In this document: positions 1 through 10,553 of the stretch, piece by piece
Numbering within the stretch: position 1 is the first letter of the stretch
How the letters are laid out: each line of letters starts with the position of its first letter
Source: Ypsolopha sequella
Lineage: Eukaryota; Arthropoda; Insecta; Lepidoptera; Ypsolophidae
DNA: 64,000 nt
Reading direction: 5' to 3'
Assembly: GCA_934047225.1 (NCBI GenBank)
Contig: OW203985.1
Location: 10,929,501 to 10,993,500 of the forward strand
Position numbers and translations under genes: made by a program
Notes under the pieces: model-generated
What the model was told of the DNA's origin: nothing
The model's input: only the letters and a program-made list of their open reading frames with translations
The model's database searches: none

Positions 1-499
1 TAACATCTGCGCGTTTTGTTGTAAACATAGTAAAATAGTTAGGGACCCAAGCAGCATCCTTGGGGGAACCCGTGCTTTGGCAAGCCTGTGTTTATGGCTC
101 ATTATTATTGTGCACCGCTTAAGAGTAGCTGCAAATGACATACTCAACCTATTATTAAAATAAACCGTAGCAGTAAGGTCTTTTGTTAGGAAATTTTAAA
201 ATAAAGCTCGTGTGCTTGTAGGAAATTACAGTGGGTGGGTCCGGGCAAGACTGTTAGTTGCCTTTCATTAAACCTACCAACTACCTACACGAACGACATA
301 GGTACGTAGGTACTTGCAGTGTCGAGTGTTTACTCAGTAATCGATACGAACGAAGCTGCAGTATGAAGGGTGATATAAAAATCCAATGTTTTTAGAGACA
401 CGTGCGCTTACCACTTGCATTCAAAAAGTAGTAAAGTCCTTCAGAATAGATCCCCTGTATTTCTTTGGTCAAATCTTAAAGTCAATGTTTTTTGCACAG
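1..499. other. Intron sequence upstream of first visible robo exon
   Basis: No coding exon could be supported here. The frame of the first robo exon stays open back to about 415, but that stretch lies upstream of a good acceptor (TTTTTTGCACAG ending at 499) and has no Ig-like content, so I read it as intron. The gene's signal-peptide exon must lie to the left of the window. A short TACGTAGGTAC-like run sits near 300. Confidence 0.6.
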
Positions 500-829
500 G
501 TCCAGTAAATGGGGGTCTAAGCGACGACTATGTAGGAGGTGGAGAAGCGCCCTACATAATCGAACAGCCTTTGGACGTAACTGTGGCCCGCCACCAGCCT
601 GCGACTTTGAACTGTAGAGCTGGAGGCTCCCCCAATCCTACTATTCGATGGTACAAAGGAGGGGTGCTCGTCGTATCTGACACGCATAGAAGTCTACTGC
701 CAGCTGGTGGGTTGTTCTTTCTGAGAGCAACACACGGGAGGGCTCATTCTGATGCTGGAGTCTACTGGTGTGAAGCGACCAATCCATATGGAACAGCACG
801 GAGTAGAAATGCCACACTACATGTTGCTG
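500..829 (+). CDS. robo: robo exon: Ig1 (Slit-binding domain)
   Basis: Acceptor TTTGCACAG ends at 499 and donor CTG|GTAAGT lies at 829/830. The exon begins and ends in phase 1 and encodes a whole Ig domain: PYIIEQPLDVTVARHQPATL, the first Cys in LNCRAGG, Trp in IRWYKGG, then LLPAGGLFFLRATHG and the second Cys in GVYWCEATN. In Robo proteins Ig1 is the main Slit contact. The frame stays open for 58 codons into the following intron, but the donor and the loss of Ig character show that this is read-through. Confidence 0.93.
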
Positions 830-3800
830 GTAAGTTGGAGTTCGTAGCTTCACTATATACTGAATCTTTGAAACCGAAGTCAATGGCTCGAATTTCTATC
901 GGAGGTTCAGTAGGTGCGAGAGACTATACATGTGAAGTTTCAGGCGAATCAGATAAGGTAATGGCTGGTCACGTGACATCGAGAATCGTATTAATATGTG
1001 AGTAAAATTTCGATTGATTTTGATTCAGTTGTGTGGGTGATGGACACCGTGCGTGTATGTATAGCTTTGGATTCATCGTGTAAAGACCTCGCACACAACA
1101 GAATCAAATTTTACTCATTTATTATCAATGTAACGTGACCTGTCATAACCTTGTCTGATCCACCTTAAACATCAGATATTGTAGTCTCTATCACCTACTG
1201 GACCTCCTTAGAAATTCAGGCGGTTAAATAAATTTCACCTGATATTATAGTCATAGTGAGTATCACTAATGGGTCCTTTGTTGCAGTTATCCGTGAAGAC
1301 TTTAGACTGGAGCCAGTGACAACGCAGACAGCACAAGGCGAGACCGTTATACTAGAATGTTCTCCACCGAGAGGCTCGCCGGAACCATCGGTTTATTGGA
1401 AGAAGAATGGGCAGACACTGCATTTTGATGGAGATTCGAGGTACTTACAAATAAATTTATACTTATTTTGTATCTTATTGGTTTAATTCAGTGCATATGT
1501 GATGCATTATAAATTCATCTTAATTTGTCACTTCAAATAATTTTTGTGACGAAATTTAACTTTATCAATGGCAATGCAAAATTCTAGCTCTTTCGGCTTC
1601 AGTATTCTTCAGTAATGGCACTAATAAACAAACACCAAAGTAATAAGGGTTCCTGCTCTTTTACGGAATTCTAAAAAGCAAGTACAAAATTTTAGGATGC
1701 TGCCAAGATTCGAAAGAATCTTTTTAACCCTAGACACCTAACGTTCTCGCTTACCCTATTAAACCTAACCATTCGTCGATTTAACGAAATTTTTTTTAAG
1801 AAGTAAAATTTTAACCAAATTTAATTTTTTTGTTATTTTTATTACTTAAATATATCAAATTCATTGATTATGTTATCAAAGAAATCTATTTATTACATAG
1901 TTTTGCTTATTTTTCTTAAAGTTTACAATGGCACAAGTTGCCAAAAAAAATATGACAGTCATCTTATAAATAAAAAAAAATACTTAAAATTGCCTTTTCC
2001 TCCTTGGCAAAAATAGCACCGTATACAATAAAAAAATTAATAAAACAACTAGCTTTTTGTAGCGCAATCGAAATTTTGCCAGGCTAGTAGCGTATTGAAA
2101 TAATGAATATTTTCGTAATATTTCGAACAAACACGACTACCTCGTGCTACAGTGTGGTGAAATTACAGAGAATTACAGAGTTGAAAAGACACAACACGAC
2201 CATCAGCATACACGCAAAAAGATACAGGGAATTTTCTTTCGCATAGTCGTCGATACCACGTAGGTTAGGTGTCTAGGGTTAAAAAGACAGATGCATAAAT
2301 TGCATAACTCTTAAAAATACAAATACTAGTATGTGGATCTATATACTAAGCTTAGCTCGTTTGCAACTTGATGTTTTATAAGTTTATTGGATTATATTTA
2401 TTACTGGAGTAGTAGTTACAGAAATGCAAATGCATCCCTAGCTAACGGCACAAATGTAACTTTACAAGATCTAGAAACTTTAAAATAATTCCCACCATTT
2501 TCACATCTAAAGTTAAAGTGCAAGAATTATCGGGAAAACTTTTGGCTGGCAGTCAAAGTTGGTATCCACGATTTTCACATAAGTCAAAGAGATATCCAAT
2601 GAATGGCTCTCGTCTTGATAAGTTGAAGTTTCAGCAAATTCGATGGTAGTTAGTTATCACACTAGAACCTATTAACGTAAATGCGCCCAAGTCCGACCAC
2701 TCTCGCCCTTTTTTCAAATAAACCGTCCAAAGATAAACGTAAACTGATTTATAAACTATTTATATAGCTTACTTTAAACCTTATTGTTGAGACTTTCATT
2801 ATAAAGTATAATTATCAATATTTATGTTGTCAGAGTATACAAAAAAAAATATTATTAATATGTTTGCCTGTCCTTCTTAAAAGCTCCAGTTACCGACCGC
2901 TTAGTTGAAGTTTTCCTGATACCGTCCAGCAAGTAACCCGTTTCCGACCACCATTCAAAAAATTGCCAAAAATGCCATTATCTCATAAAAATAGGGTCAA
3001 AAGTTACTGGAGATATCAAAATGTATAGATGGTTTGTTTCAATTAATAATTTTTTTAATTTAGGCTTTAATTAACTTTTATTAATAGTATATATTTTACA
3101 TTTTTTCATGTTCGTCGCTATCAATATAAACTTCATATGTTTGGCCAAGTGTATTTTATCTTATTTCAATATGTTAATAAAATATTGTTTGTATAATACC
3201 GTTGAACGGCTTTTTTATTATTTGTATGTTTTATTTTACATAGATATAAACACTTCATTAAATAGTTATAGGTGCTATATTTGACCCCTCAGTGGGGTCG
3301 TCATCAGGATTTTAAAAACCATGATTTAAAATATACTTTTTTATATTTTTATGTCAATAGATGCCAGCAGTTTTCTAACTTCAAACGCCTATATATGTCG
3401 TATGATATTTCTCTTTTCGTCTATAACTATTCAATCAAGTTTTTATGTTATTTTACTTATTTTTTCGATTTTTTCTTTATTTTTAAACTGTGATTAAATA
3501 TAATGGTGTTTTTTTTTCTTTTTGAGTAATTAATGAATGAAATTCGTAACTTCTAAGAATTCAAAGATAAAGAAAAGGTTAAGAGCTTGTACTTTATTTA
3601 TAAAATTTACAAATTAAAATAATTACAGTCCTTGCTAATAAAAAGTTTGAAAACATCGTCTTCATTTTCAATAAGTTTAACTTGCTTTACAAATTTTTTT
3701 TTTTCAATTTATGTGGCAATTTTTTTCTTAGGTTTAGGTTTATCTATCTTGTTTCTATAATATTACAGAATACATGGAATAAATTGTTTCATTTTTAGGA

Positions 3801-6800
3801 ACTATTCTGCCAACTTTATAATTGTGGTCGAGCTTTAAAAGTACTGAATAATTAATTCCATATTTAACTTGACATTCTTTTCTTTCATTTGGTGAGGTTT
3901 TTCTATGTTCCTTTAAACTGAAACTGAAAAGATTCCACAATTGTTTGTATAAACTGCTATTTTCATATCATCATATTTTCATAGCAGTTTGGTTCTTGTT
4001 GTGTAATGTGTTGTTTTATTTCAATACCAGTTTCATTTTTTTTTTGTGACACTTGTTCCTGAGGCCATACTAAAATAAATTCATGACAGGTGTTACTTGT
4101 TGCTCATTATTTGTATTTTTCTATACAAACACACTCTTTTTGAGCACCGTACATTTTTTGCAAGTACTTTAAAATTTTGTCTTGATACACAAACGGATGA
4201 CCAGACTCCGGTTTATGGTATATTTATTGTGGTCGGTAACAAGCAAAACTGAATTTATCACCACTCATTACCGTCCAATTACAATAATTATGTGTTTTAA
4301 TTATTTATCCAATGTGATGAAAAAAAAGAGTGAGCTTTATAGAAATTTAAAGACATATATAGTCATTAAAAATTTTATAATAATATCTCAGATGTCAATT
4401 TTTAATATAAAATAACTTTTTAAAACCATTAACGTACATTTAATATCCCAATACATTTGAGAAAGAACGGAATGTTTTAAGTAAATTATGAATCAATCTA
4501 AAAGTCTAAACTTAGGACGGAATCAGGATATTAAGCAAATGTATATGTCACAAAAATATGTGTATATTCAAATTATAGTTTTTATCCACAATTTATAATG
4601 AAAATTAACAAAAGTCTGAAAGTCTATAAAACACCTGATACCGTCCACTGTACGGTATCTGGAAACAATCGTTTTACCGGATCTCCTGATTCCGACCGAA
4701 ATAGAAAAGATGATAAGACTATTCATATTTTATCAATCCTAAAAAATCTTGCATTTATATATGAACGGAACCCTATATTACATGAAAAAATATGTCAGTT
4801 TTACCAAAATATGCAGAATCAAACAAAAAATTAAAAACAACCTCCACAAACTTTTTACGTTCCGCAAAGCTCGACTTCGAACTAAACCGATGCACAGTGA
4901 CAACAAAATTAATAACAAAATTGAACGTAGCGGAAATTAGAACCAATCATGATTCATCGGTAATTTAAGAATTGGCCTATAAGAGACGAGCAATTGTTCA
5001 CTTATTTGACGCGGGATATTGTTACAAATTTCAAAAATACTGGGCGGTCGCATACAGGAGCCTAGTCGGACAACGGTGCCGATACGTTAGTGCAATGGGT
5101 TAAATATTATTCACTGGTTATAGAGGTGTTTGGGGATGGATTTTTGTCTTATTGTTTTGATAGCTATCGATCTGAGTTGGGTGCCAGATATATGATAGTC
5201 TTGTGAATTGGTTCTGAACGATTCTGATTGATATCGGATACGGCTCGTTTGAGTAGTCATATAAGTTTTATTGTGCCTTATACGATCAGTAGTGCTAATT
5301 CATATGTTGCCGAGTGGTAGAGCGCTCGCCTGCTAACCCAGAGATCGTGGGTTCAATCCCCGCCTGCACAATAATTTGTGTACGGTCTGTGTGCTTCGGT
5401 AGGCACGTTAAGCTGGTTGGTCCTTTTGTGCCTGAAGTACGGCAATATGGCCTACCTACTACCACCCATCATATTTGAGACGTAATAATTGTCGGTGAAA
5501 AGCGGATGCATTAAGTGTGGACTGTTACTTGCATTTCACAGTCCACACTTGGGAAATACCTCTGACACCCCCTCGAGGATTCATGTCATGACGATAGATT
5601 TTTATATTTTTTGGTAGGGGTAATCGATATAAACAAAAATGTTACCCTTATTTCATTGTGATAAGGGTTGCAGTTTAAAAATTATCGATTTATCTGTCAA
5701 ACCGTACTATCTTTAGGTATTATGTATGTACTGTAGAATTTATGCGTGCTTTATAAGATTTGTATCTGATACAAATCGCATAAAGCAAGTCTAACAAATG
5801 GTAATACAAAAATAAAAAAAATATTTTCTGTAATACAATTTATTCTCAATTTGTTTCACTTAGAAGACTATGAATTTTAATGAAGCATTTCGTACACATC
5901 TTGAGGGCATGTGTACTAGTGTGTATGTTGAAGCATAAAAATAATTAACAGTCGTGAGGAGGGGTACATCAAAGTTTATAAGAGAGAAGGGGATGTTTCA
6001 AGAGCTCGACAAGCAATCAAGTAAAAATCTGAATAGTTCTGACTCAACAGACCCCTTATTAAATGTTAATTTCCTATTGAATTATTCCGCCCTACATTTC
6101 AATGAGTTTGTTACAGTACTAGTCTATTGAATAGTTGAAAACACGCCAAAGAAAAGGTTTTGTTTCTATTGGAAGTAAAATAAAAGAGTATTTATATAAT
6201 ATTGTTATGTAACATTATTGTTTCAGAATGCACTTAGTTGACGGTGGCAGTCTCGTAATACAAGATTCGAGGCAGTCCGACGGCGGGAGATATCAATGTA
6301 TCGCCCGGAATGCGGCTGGGATGAGAGAATCCGCTGTTGCTACGCTCCGAATACACAGTAGGTGTCGTAAACCTTTCTCCATAAATTCAAATTTCACATT
6401 TCATAGATTCGCTTTATTTCCATCGCTGGTAATTCCGGAGCTCGAAATTAAAGCCGTTCACCGCGACGCCTCTTTTGTCATGTAATTCAGAAAGACATTT
6501 CTCACTGCACAGTTAAGCCGTACTTAATCACGGGACCTGAAGACGTCGTAGCGCAGACTGGTGGCAGTGTGACGTTCCAATGCCGGGTGGGTGGGGACCC
6601 CCTCCCCGACGTGCTTTGGAGACGGACCGCTGGAGGCGGAAATATGCCACTCGGCCGAGTCAAAGTCCTAGATGACAGGAGTCTTAGGCTAGACGACGTT
6701 ACAATAGCAGATGAAGGGGAGTACACTTGCGAAGCTGACAATTCTGTAGGCGCCGTTACTGCGAGTGGATATCTTACTGTTTACGGTGAGTTTTGCTTGA

Positions 6801-9800
6801 TTTAATAACTTTTGAGAACTTTTATAGTATTATAGAATTAAATGAAACTTGAGCAGCGGTCATGATGTAAATAAATGGTTCAACTCAATAATTACGACGA
6901 TCGGCTAACCCAATAGTTGGATTAAAATATAGGATTTTTTTGATCACTTGTTTTATTTCAGACCCTCCACAAATAATGCTCAAACCAACAAGTGTCAGCG
7001 TTGAAAGTGGCATCAGTGCCACGTTTACGTGCACAGCTTCAGGACGACCCGAACCCACTATGTATTGGAGTCTAGAAGGAAACCGAACTATCATATTTCC
7101 GGGGACATCTAGAGGCAAATATCACGCGTCAGATGTCATCGTTGGAGTCACTGTACTAACAATCAACGACACCAATAAAAACGACACCGGCAACACGATA
7201 GTTTGTTCAGCGGTCAACTTCGCTGGCAGTTCGTTTATGCGAGGGAAACTAAGCGTGACGTCAGACGATGACCGCCCGCCGCCAATAATAACAAACGGGC
7301 CCTCTAACCAAACTTTACCTATAAAATCGATGGCTGTTTTCCCTTGTAGCGCTATCGGAGTACCTGCTCCAATCATCGCTTGGTATTTTGAAGGGGAAGC
7401 ATTAATACAGAACCATAGACGGAATATATCTAATGACGGGACTCTCATATTGAGGGATTTGGATAAAAGTGATAGCGGTACCTATACGTGTGTTGCTTCG
7501 TCGCCTCACGGGAAATACGTGTGGAGCGGAGTTTTGCTCGTAGATAGTCCGATGAACCCAAATATTCATTTCTACCGAGCCCCCGATGTGTCGGCGCTGC
7601 CTGGAGCTCCGACGAAGCCTCACGTTTTCAATCAGACGGAAAATTCTGTAACAATAACGTGGAACCAGAATAACAAAATTGGGTCATCATCTTTAGTGGG
7701 CTACCAAGTTGAAGCGTTTTCTCGAGAAACGCTCTCCGGCAAGAATACAGCAAGAAATTCTCGTGGCTGGATAATTTTAGCAAAAAAAGTTCATCAAACG
7801 CAGTTTATTATCAAGTCCTTGATACCAGGAATAACATATATGTTTATTGTACGATCGGAAAACTCTCATGGTCTATCAGGCCCCAGTGCTGTCTCAGATC
7901 CTATTACAGTGGGTGACGATAGTAGCTCTGTTTGGGATAATGGTGTTTTTACAAACAATACGGAGTTCAGAAACAACATAATGACAGATAACATTGTTGA
8001 ACTAATAGAAGCCACTCCAATAGACTCAAAAACGATCAAACTAATGTGGGAGATACTAAACTTCTACTATTTGGAAGGCCTATTCATATACTACAGGGCA
8101 TTAGACAATATCACGAATGAATATGAAATGAAGACTATTTTACATTCCAATGATGTTTCGGGATATGAAATAACAAATCTTAGAAAATATATGAAGTATG
8201 AATTCTTTTTAGTTCCGTTCTACAAAAAGTTCGAAGGAAAACCTTCGAATTCCAAAGTGACACGAACTTTGGATGATGGTAAATATTTTAATTAAATTTA
8301 TTTATTATAATTATCTATACTTACATCGTGTAGTTCCTTTAATAAAAATATGTTTCTTGTTTTAGTTCCTGATGGCCCACCCACAAACATAGAGATGTTC
8401 ATTATGAATACGACAACGGTTCATTTAAAATGGTTACCACCTGAACCCAATCTTCAAAACGGCGCTATCACTGGTTACAATGTTTTGGTTAATTGGTTAG
8501 ATATTCCAGCAAACAAATCCATGGTGGCTATCAATACGACTGTTCAGTCTGCCACCAGCCTTATCATGACTAATTTGACGTCAGGTGTTAGCTACTCAGT
8601 ACAAATTGCCGCCGAAACAGTGGTGGGTTTGGGACCTTATTGCCAAAAAGTTTATTTGAATATCGATTCCAGATCTGTAGGTTTGGATCCTTTGTCGAGG
8701 TAAGAATCAGCATTTATAATAAGATTTTCTTTTTTATAAAATAGATATATTATCAATAACTATTGATATTAAAATATTTTTATTAGAAACCGTAGCTCAT
8801 AGCTTTTATTTTCAGGTATCCTTCCAACGGTGACGTGTCCATAGTAGCTGGAGATTTCGTTATGGAAACATGGTTCTACTTTTTGATAGGTGCGATCCTT
8901 TTGTTCAAAATAGTCGTCATAGCTGGCGTCATTTACATCCGAAGGCATAATATTTTCGCAAAAAAGTCTGCTCTACCAAATATTTATGGTGAGTATTTTG
9001 TTATCATTATAATTTCACCGAGTGTATTATCATTGTAACACAAAAGGTTCCTAAGCGGCGTATCTCCGTAAATAGCCCACGTTGCGGACATGGCTCGAAA
9101 ATAAACAGTTATTCAGCTTATCTCGAGATGCTTACATTTTTTCCGTGGAATCAGCATCAGAATTTCAAAATTAAAAACATTCCTCGGGTGTGTCGGGGTG
9201 GCTAGGGGTGCGTTTGTTTGATGGAGGCTCTACGCGCGAGAGGGGAGGGTGCTAGATTACTTTCAAGTTGAAAGGTAGCGCGAGCCCTCGTGAGCGCTAC
9301 GGATCTCTTTCACTTTGCATTCACGTTCGGATACAAAGGAATGATACAAATCCAAGAAATAAAGACCCAGTAAATATAAATGTTTTCTCTTTCCTTTCTT
9401 GGGGCGATTTGTTTTGTTGGTTCACCCAGTTACCTTAAAGACAAATTTGTTTTCGTATTGCGTTTATTTCTTGTAAACATTTTGGAAAGTGGAGAGTAAA
9501 CACAGAATCTTTCGAAAGGGAAGTATATTTCAAAGTCATGTTTTGTTTTAGATTCAAACGGGACGAGCTTAGTGACTCAAATGAATATAAAGGCGGCAGT
9601 TTCACTGTCACATCCGCTCAGCAGTTGCTACAATAAGAACACGGTGACTAAAACGGAATCTCTACTCTGGATGGAAAACCAGCCAGGCTTATGTATGACC
9701 AACCAGACGACGCAGAGCAAAGAAAAAGCGAATTCCGAATACGACAAAGTAGCTCAGCCATTACCGGAGTATGCTGAAGTGACATCCGCTAGAGTAAATG

Positions 9801-10553
9801 GAAATGAATGGAATACCAGCAAAACAGCCACGTCCCCGGCTGCGTATGCTTCAGTTACTTTAGTTGCAAATACGAGGCAATGCGTCAGCTCTTTGGTAAG
9901 CATTCCGTTTTTTTATATCTTTTTGATTACTGTTCCGTTTCGTTTTAGCCTAATCAAATCTAATTTGCATTTTCCTTTGACAGGGCTGGTTTCCGCCTGG
10001 CGGGAAAAACGTTGACAGTTTCGACAAACGCTACGTCCCGGATGAAGAGTTGTACCCAGCAAATAATGGAGGATATTACAACCGCAACGTTTATAGTGAA
10101 AAATACTTCCAAGGCCAACCGAACGTCTTGAAGTTTTATGATTTACCATCACTGGAAAAGAATCAAAAATCTCAGATGAGATACAACCAAAGTATGGATG
10201 ATAGAAGAACGGGAGATTCAAAGACTGAAACTCAAAATCTAATAGGTAGGACTTACGGATTGAATTCACGGAAGAATTCGGAGTCAGATACGACATATCG
10301 AGCATTTGGAGAAGATGATTCGGATGAGGATCAATATGCCGAAGATGGCACTTATGACGAGTTACATTCTGTGCAGCCACATAGGCAGAGGCCGCAGCAT
10401 CAGTACGAAAGGCCTAACTTTGATACTGATAGGCAGACTTTGGCACGGCTGACGTCATTCAGAAACGGCCAGGGTATTGTGTTGCAGCAGTCGCTTGCGC
10501 CGACGCACCCTCCGCCGCCGCCTCACCCGCGTGCGGACTCTATCACTCGGTAG
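500..10553 (+). CDS. robo: Roundabout (Robo) axon-guidance receptor, 5'-partial, nine exons
   Basis: Single-pass receptor for Slit that controls axon crossing at the midline and cell migration. Nine exons (500-829, 1287-1440, 6227-6357, 6513-6785, 6962-8278, 8366-8699, 8816-8988, 9552-9895, 9984-10553) join in one unbroken frame of about 1207 codons ending at TAG 10551-10553. Domain order by visible residue is Ig1 1-110, Ig2 111-205, Ig3 206-296, Ig4 297-393, Ig5 398-488, three FN3 domains at about 500-846, a membrane span at about 866-888, and a cytoplasmic tail of about 315 residues. This is the 5 Ig + 3 FN3 layout of Robo. All five Ig cysteine pairs and core tryptophans are present. The tail has a CC0-like PLPEYAEV and a CC1-like SPAAYASVTLV, but no clear CC2 or CC3, only a proline run near the end. 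By analogy with Drosophila this suggests a Robo2/Robo3-type paralog. The start codon and signal peptide are outside the window. The family call is firm; the paralog is inferred. Confidence 0.93.
1287..1440 (+). CDS. robo: robo exon: Ig2, first half
   Basis: Acceptor TTTGTTGCAG ends at 1286 and donor GAG|GTACTT follows 1440; phase 1 in, phase 2 out. It encodes REDFRLEP, then ILECSPPRGSPEPSVYWKKN and GQTLHFDGDSR. The run RGSPEP..W+KNGQTL is a hallmark of Robo Ig2. The domain is completed by the exon at 6227 after a 4.8-kb intron. Confidence 0.92.
1728..2278. mobile_element. piggyBac-type MITE, 551 bp, with TTAA duplications
   Basis: Both ends carry the perfect 15-bp inverted repeat CCCTAGACACCTAAC (1728-1742 and its complement at 2264-2278). 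Each end is directly flanked by TTAA (1724-1727 and 2279-2282). TTAA duplications and termini starting CCC are diagnostic of piggyBac-superfamily transposition. The interior is AT-rich with no transposase frame, so this is a non-autonomous element that would need a transposase from elsewhere. It sits in the long intron that splits Ig2. Confidence 0.85.
2673..5089. mobile_element. Putative 2.4-kb non-autonomous DNA transposon
   Basis: The segment is bounded by imperfect 27-bp inverted repeats (2673-2699 and 5063-5089, 19 of 27 matching), both starting TAACGTA and sharing GTCCGAC. The interior is very AT-rich but has four copies of ACCGTCCA (near 2722, 2924, 4265, 4646) and several CCGACC motifs, which look like repeated protein-binding sites of the kind seen below the ends of some DNA transposons. 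A 78-codon frame at 4598-4834 is the longest plausible one and resembles nothing I know. The superfamily is undetermined and no target duplication was identified. Confidence 0.5.
5300..5600 (+). mobile_element. tRNA-headed SINE
   Basis: The head has polymerase III promoter boxes: A-box-like GTGGTAGAGCG near 5315-5325 and B-box GGTTCAATCCC at 5350-5360. The body contains CTTCGGTAGGCACGTTAAG, and the 3' part contains GACGTAATAATTGTCGGTGAA followed by a short repeat around GTCCACACTT. The 3' part matches the SINE at 32.1-32.4 kb, while the body matches the 5S-like element at 36.1-36.4 kb. The head is not a functional tRNA gene because it runs straight into SINE body. Confidence 0.7.
6227..6357 (+). 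CDS. robo: robo exon: Ig2, second half
   Basis: Acceptor TTGTTTCAG ends at 6226 and donor ACA|GTAGGT follows 6357; phase 2 in, phase 1 out. It encodes MHLVDGGSLVIQDSRQSDGG, then the second Ig cysteine in RYQCIARNAAG and RESAVATLRIHS. It joins in frame to the exon ending at 1440. Confidence 0.9.
6513..6785 (+). CDS. robo: robo exon: Ig3
   Basis: Acceptor CTGCACAG ends at 6512 and donor TACG|GTGAGT follows 6785. The exon is phase 1 at both ends (273 bp), so it is a symmetric single-domain exon. It encodes KPYLITGPEDVVAQTGGSVT, FQCRVGGDPLPDVLWRR, then RSLRLDDVTIADEGEYTCEA and GYLTVY, with both Ig cysteines and the core Trp. Confidence 0.92.
6962..8278 (+). CDS. robo: robo large exon: Ig4, Ig5, FN3-1, FN3-2
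   Basis: A 1317-bp exon, phase 1 at both ends (acceptor TTTATTTCAG ending at 6961; donor GATG|GTAAAT after 8278). Ig4: DPPQIMLKPTSVSVESG, Cys in FTCTASG and VCSAVNFAG. Ig5: PPPIITNGPSNQTL, Cys in FPCSAIG and YTCVASS. FN3-1: PGAPTKPHVFNQTENSVTIT, then LVGYQVEAF and ITYMFIVRSENSHG. FN3-2: IKLMWEILNFYYLEGLFIYY, then YMKYEFFLVPFYKKFEGKPS. The first three Ig domains are split into small exons while four domains are fused here, which suggests intron loss. Confidence 0.93.
8366..8699 (+). CDS. robo: robo exon: FN3-3
   Basis: Acceptor CTTGTTTTAG ends at 8365 and donor TCGAG|GTAAGA follows 8699; phase 1 in, phase 2 out. It encodes VPDGPPTNIEMFIMNTTTV, HLKWLPPEPNLQNGAITGYN, and VQIAAETVVGLGPY. The LQNG.ITGY motif is characteristic of the third Robo FN3 domain, just outside the membrane. 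Confidence 0.92.
8816..8988 (+). CDS. robo: robo exon: transmembrane segment
   Basis: Acceptor TATTTTCAG ends at 8815 and donor TATG|GTGAGT follows 8988; phase 2 in, phase 1 out. A hydrophobic run, WFYFLIGAILLFKIVVIAGV followed by IYI (about 8871-8939), is followed by basic RRH, giving the expected outside-to-inside orientation. A lysine sits near the middle of the span (codon 8907-8909), which is unusual for a single-pass helix. Confidence 0.9.
8989..9551 (+). other. robo intron of 563 bp, nothing recognised
   Basis: Intron between the transmembrane exon and the first cytoplasmic exon. It contains a GC-richer stretch (about 9185-9300, with GCGCGAG motifs) that matched no repeat I know. No coding content. 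Confidence 0.6.
9552..9895 (+). CDS. robo: robo exon: cytoplasmic tail with CC0 and CC1
   Basis: Acceptor GTTTTAG ends at 9551 and donor CTTTG|GTAAGC follows 9895; phase 1 in, phase 0 out. CC0-like PLPEYAEV lies at about 9758-9781 and CC1-like SPAAYASVTLV at about 9833-9865. Both are tyrosine motifs; in Robo proteins these sites are phosphorylated and bind adaptors such as Enabled and Abl. CC1 differs from the usual PYATT form (AYASV here). Confidence 0.87.
9984..10553 (+). CDS. robo: robo last coding exon
   Basis: Acceptor CCTTTGACAG ends at 9983; phase 0. It encodes GWFPPGGKNVDSFDKRYVPD and continues to stop TAG at 10551-10553. It has a tyrosine-rich start (YPANNGGYYNRNVY), an acidic block (GEDDSDEDQYAEDGTYDE, about 10309-10362) and a terminal proline run (APTHPPPPPHPR, about 10498-10532). 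The proline run may act as a CC2/CC3 substitute for SH3 or EVH1 partners, but it is not a clear match to either motif. Confidence 0.85.
   Translation, partial: GWFPPGGKNVDSFDKRYVPDEELYPANNGGYYNRNVYSEKYFQGQPNVLKFYDLPSLEKNQKSQMRYNQSMDDRRTGDSKTETQNLIGRTYGLNSRKNSESDTTYRAFGEDDSDEDQYAEDGTYDELHSVQPHRQRPQHQYERPNFDTDRQTLARLTSFRNGQGIVLQQSLAPTHPPPPPHPRADSITR

Noticed and set aside
830..1005. Extension of the Ig1 exon by 58 more codons
   Set aside because: A strong donor GTAAGT lies at 830 in the right phase, and the extra residues are not Ig-like.
5309..5370. tRNA gene
   Set aside because: A- and B-boxes are present but no full cloverleaf with acceptor pairing could be formed, and the sequence continues into SINE body shared with other elements.
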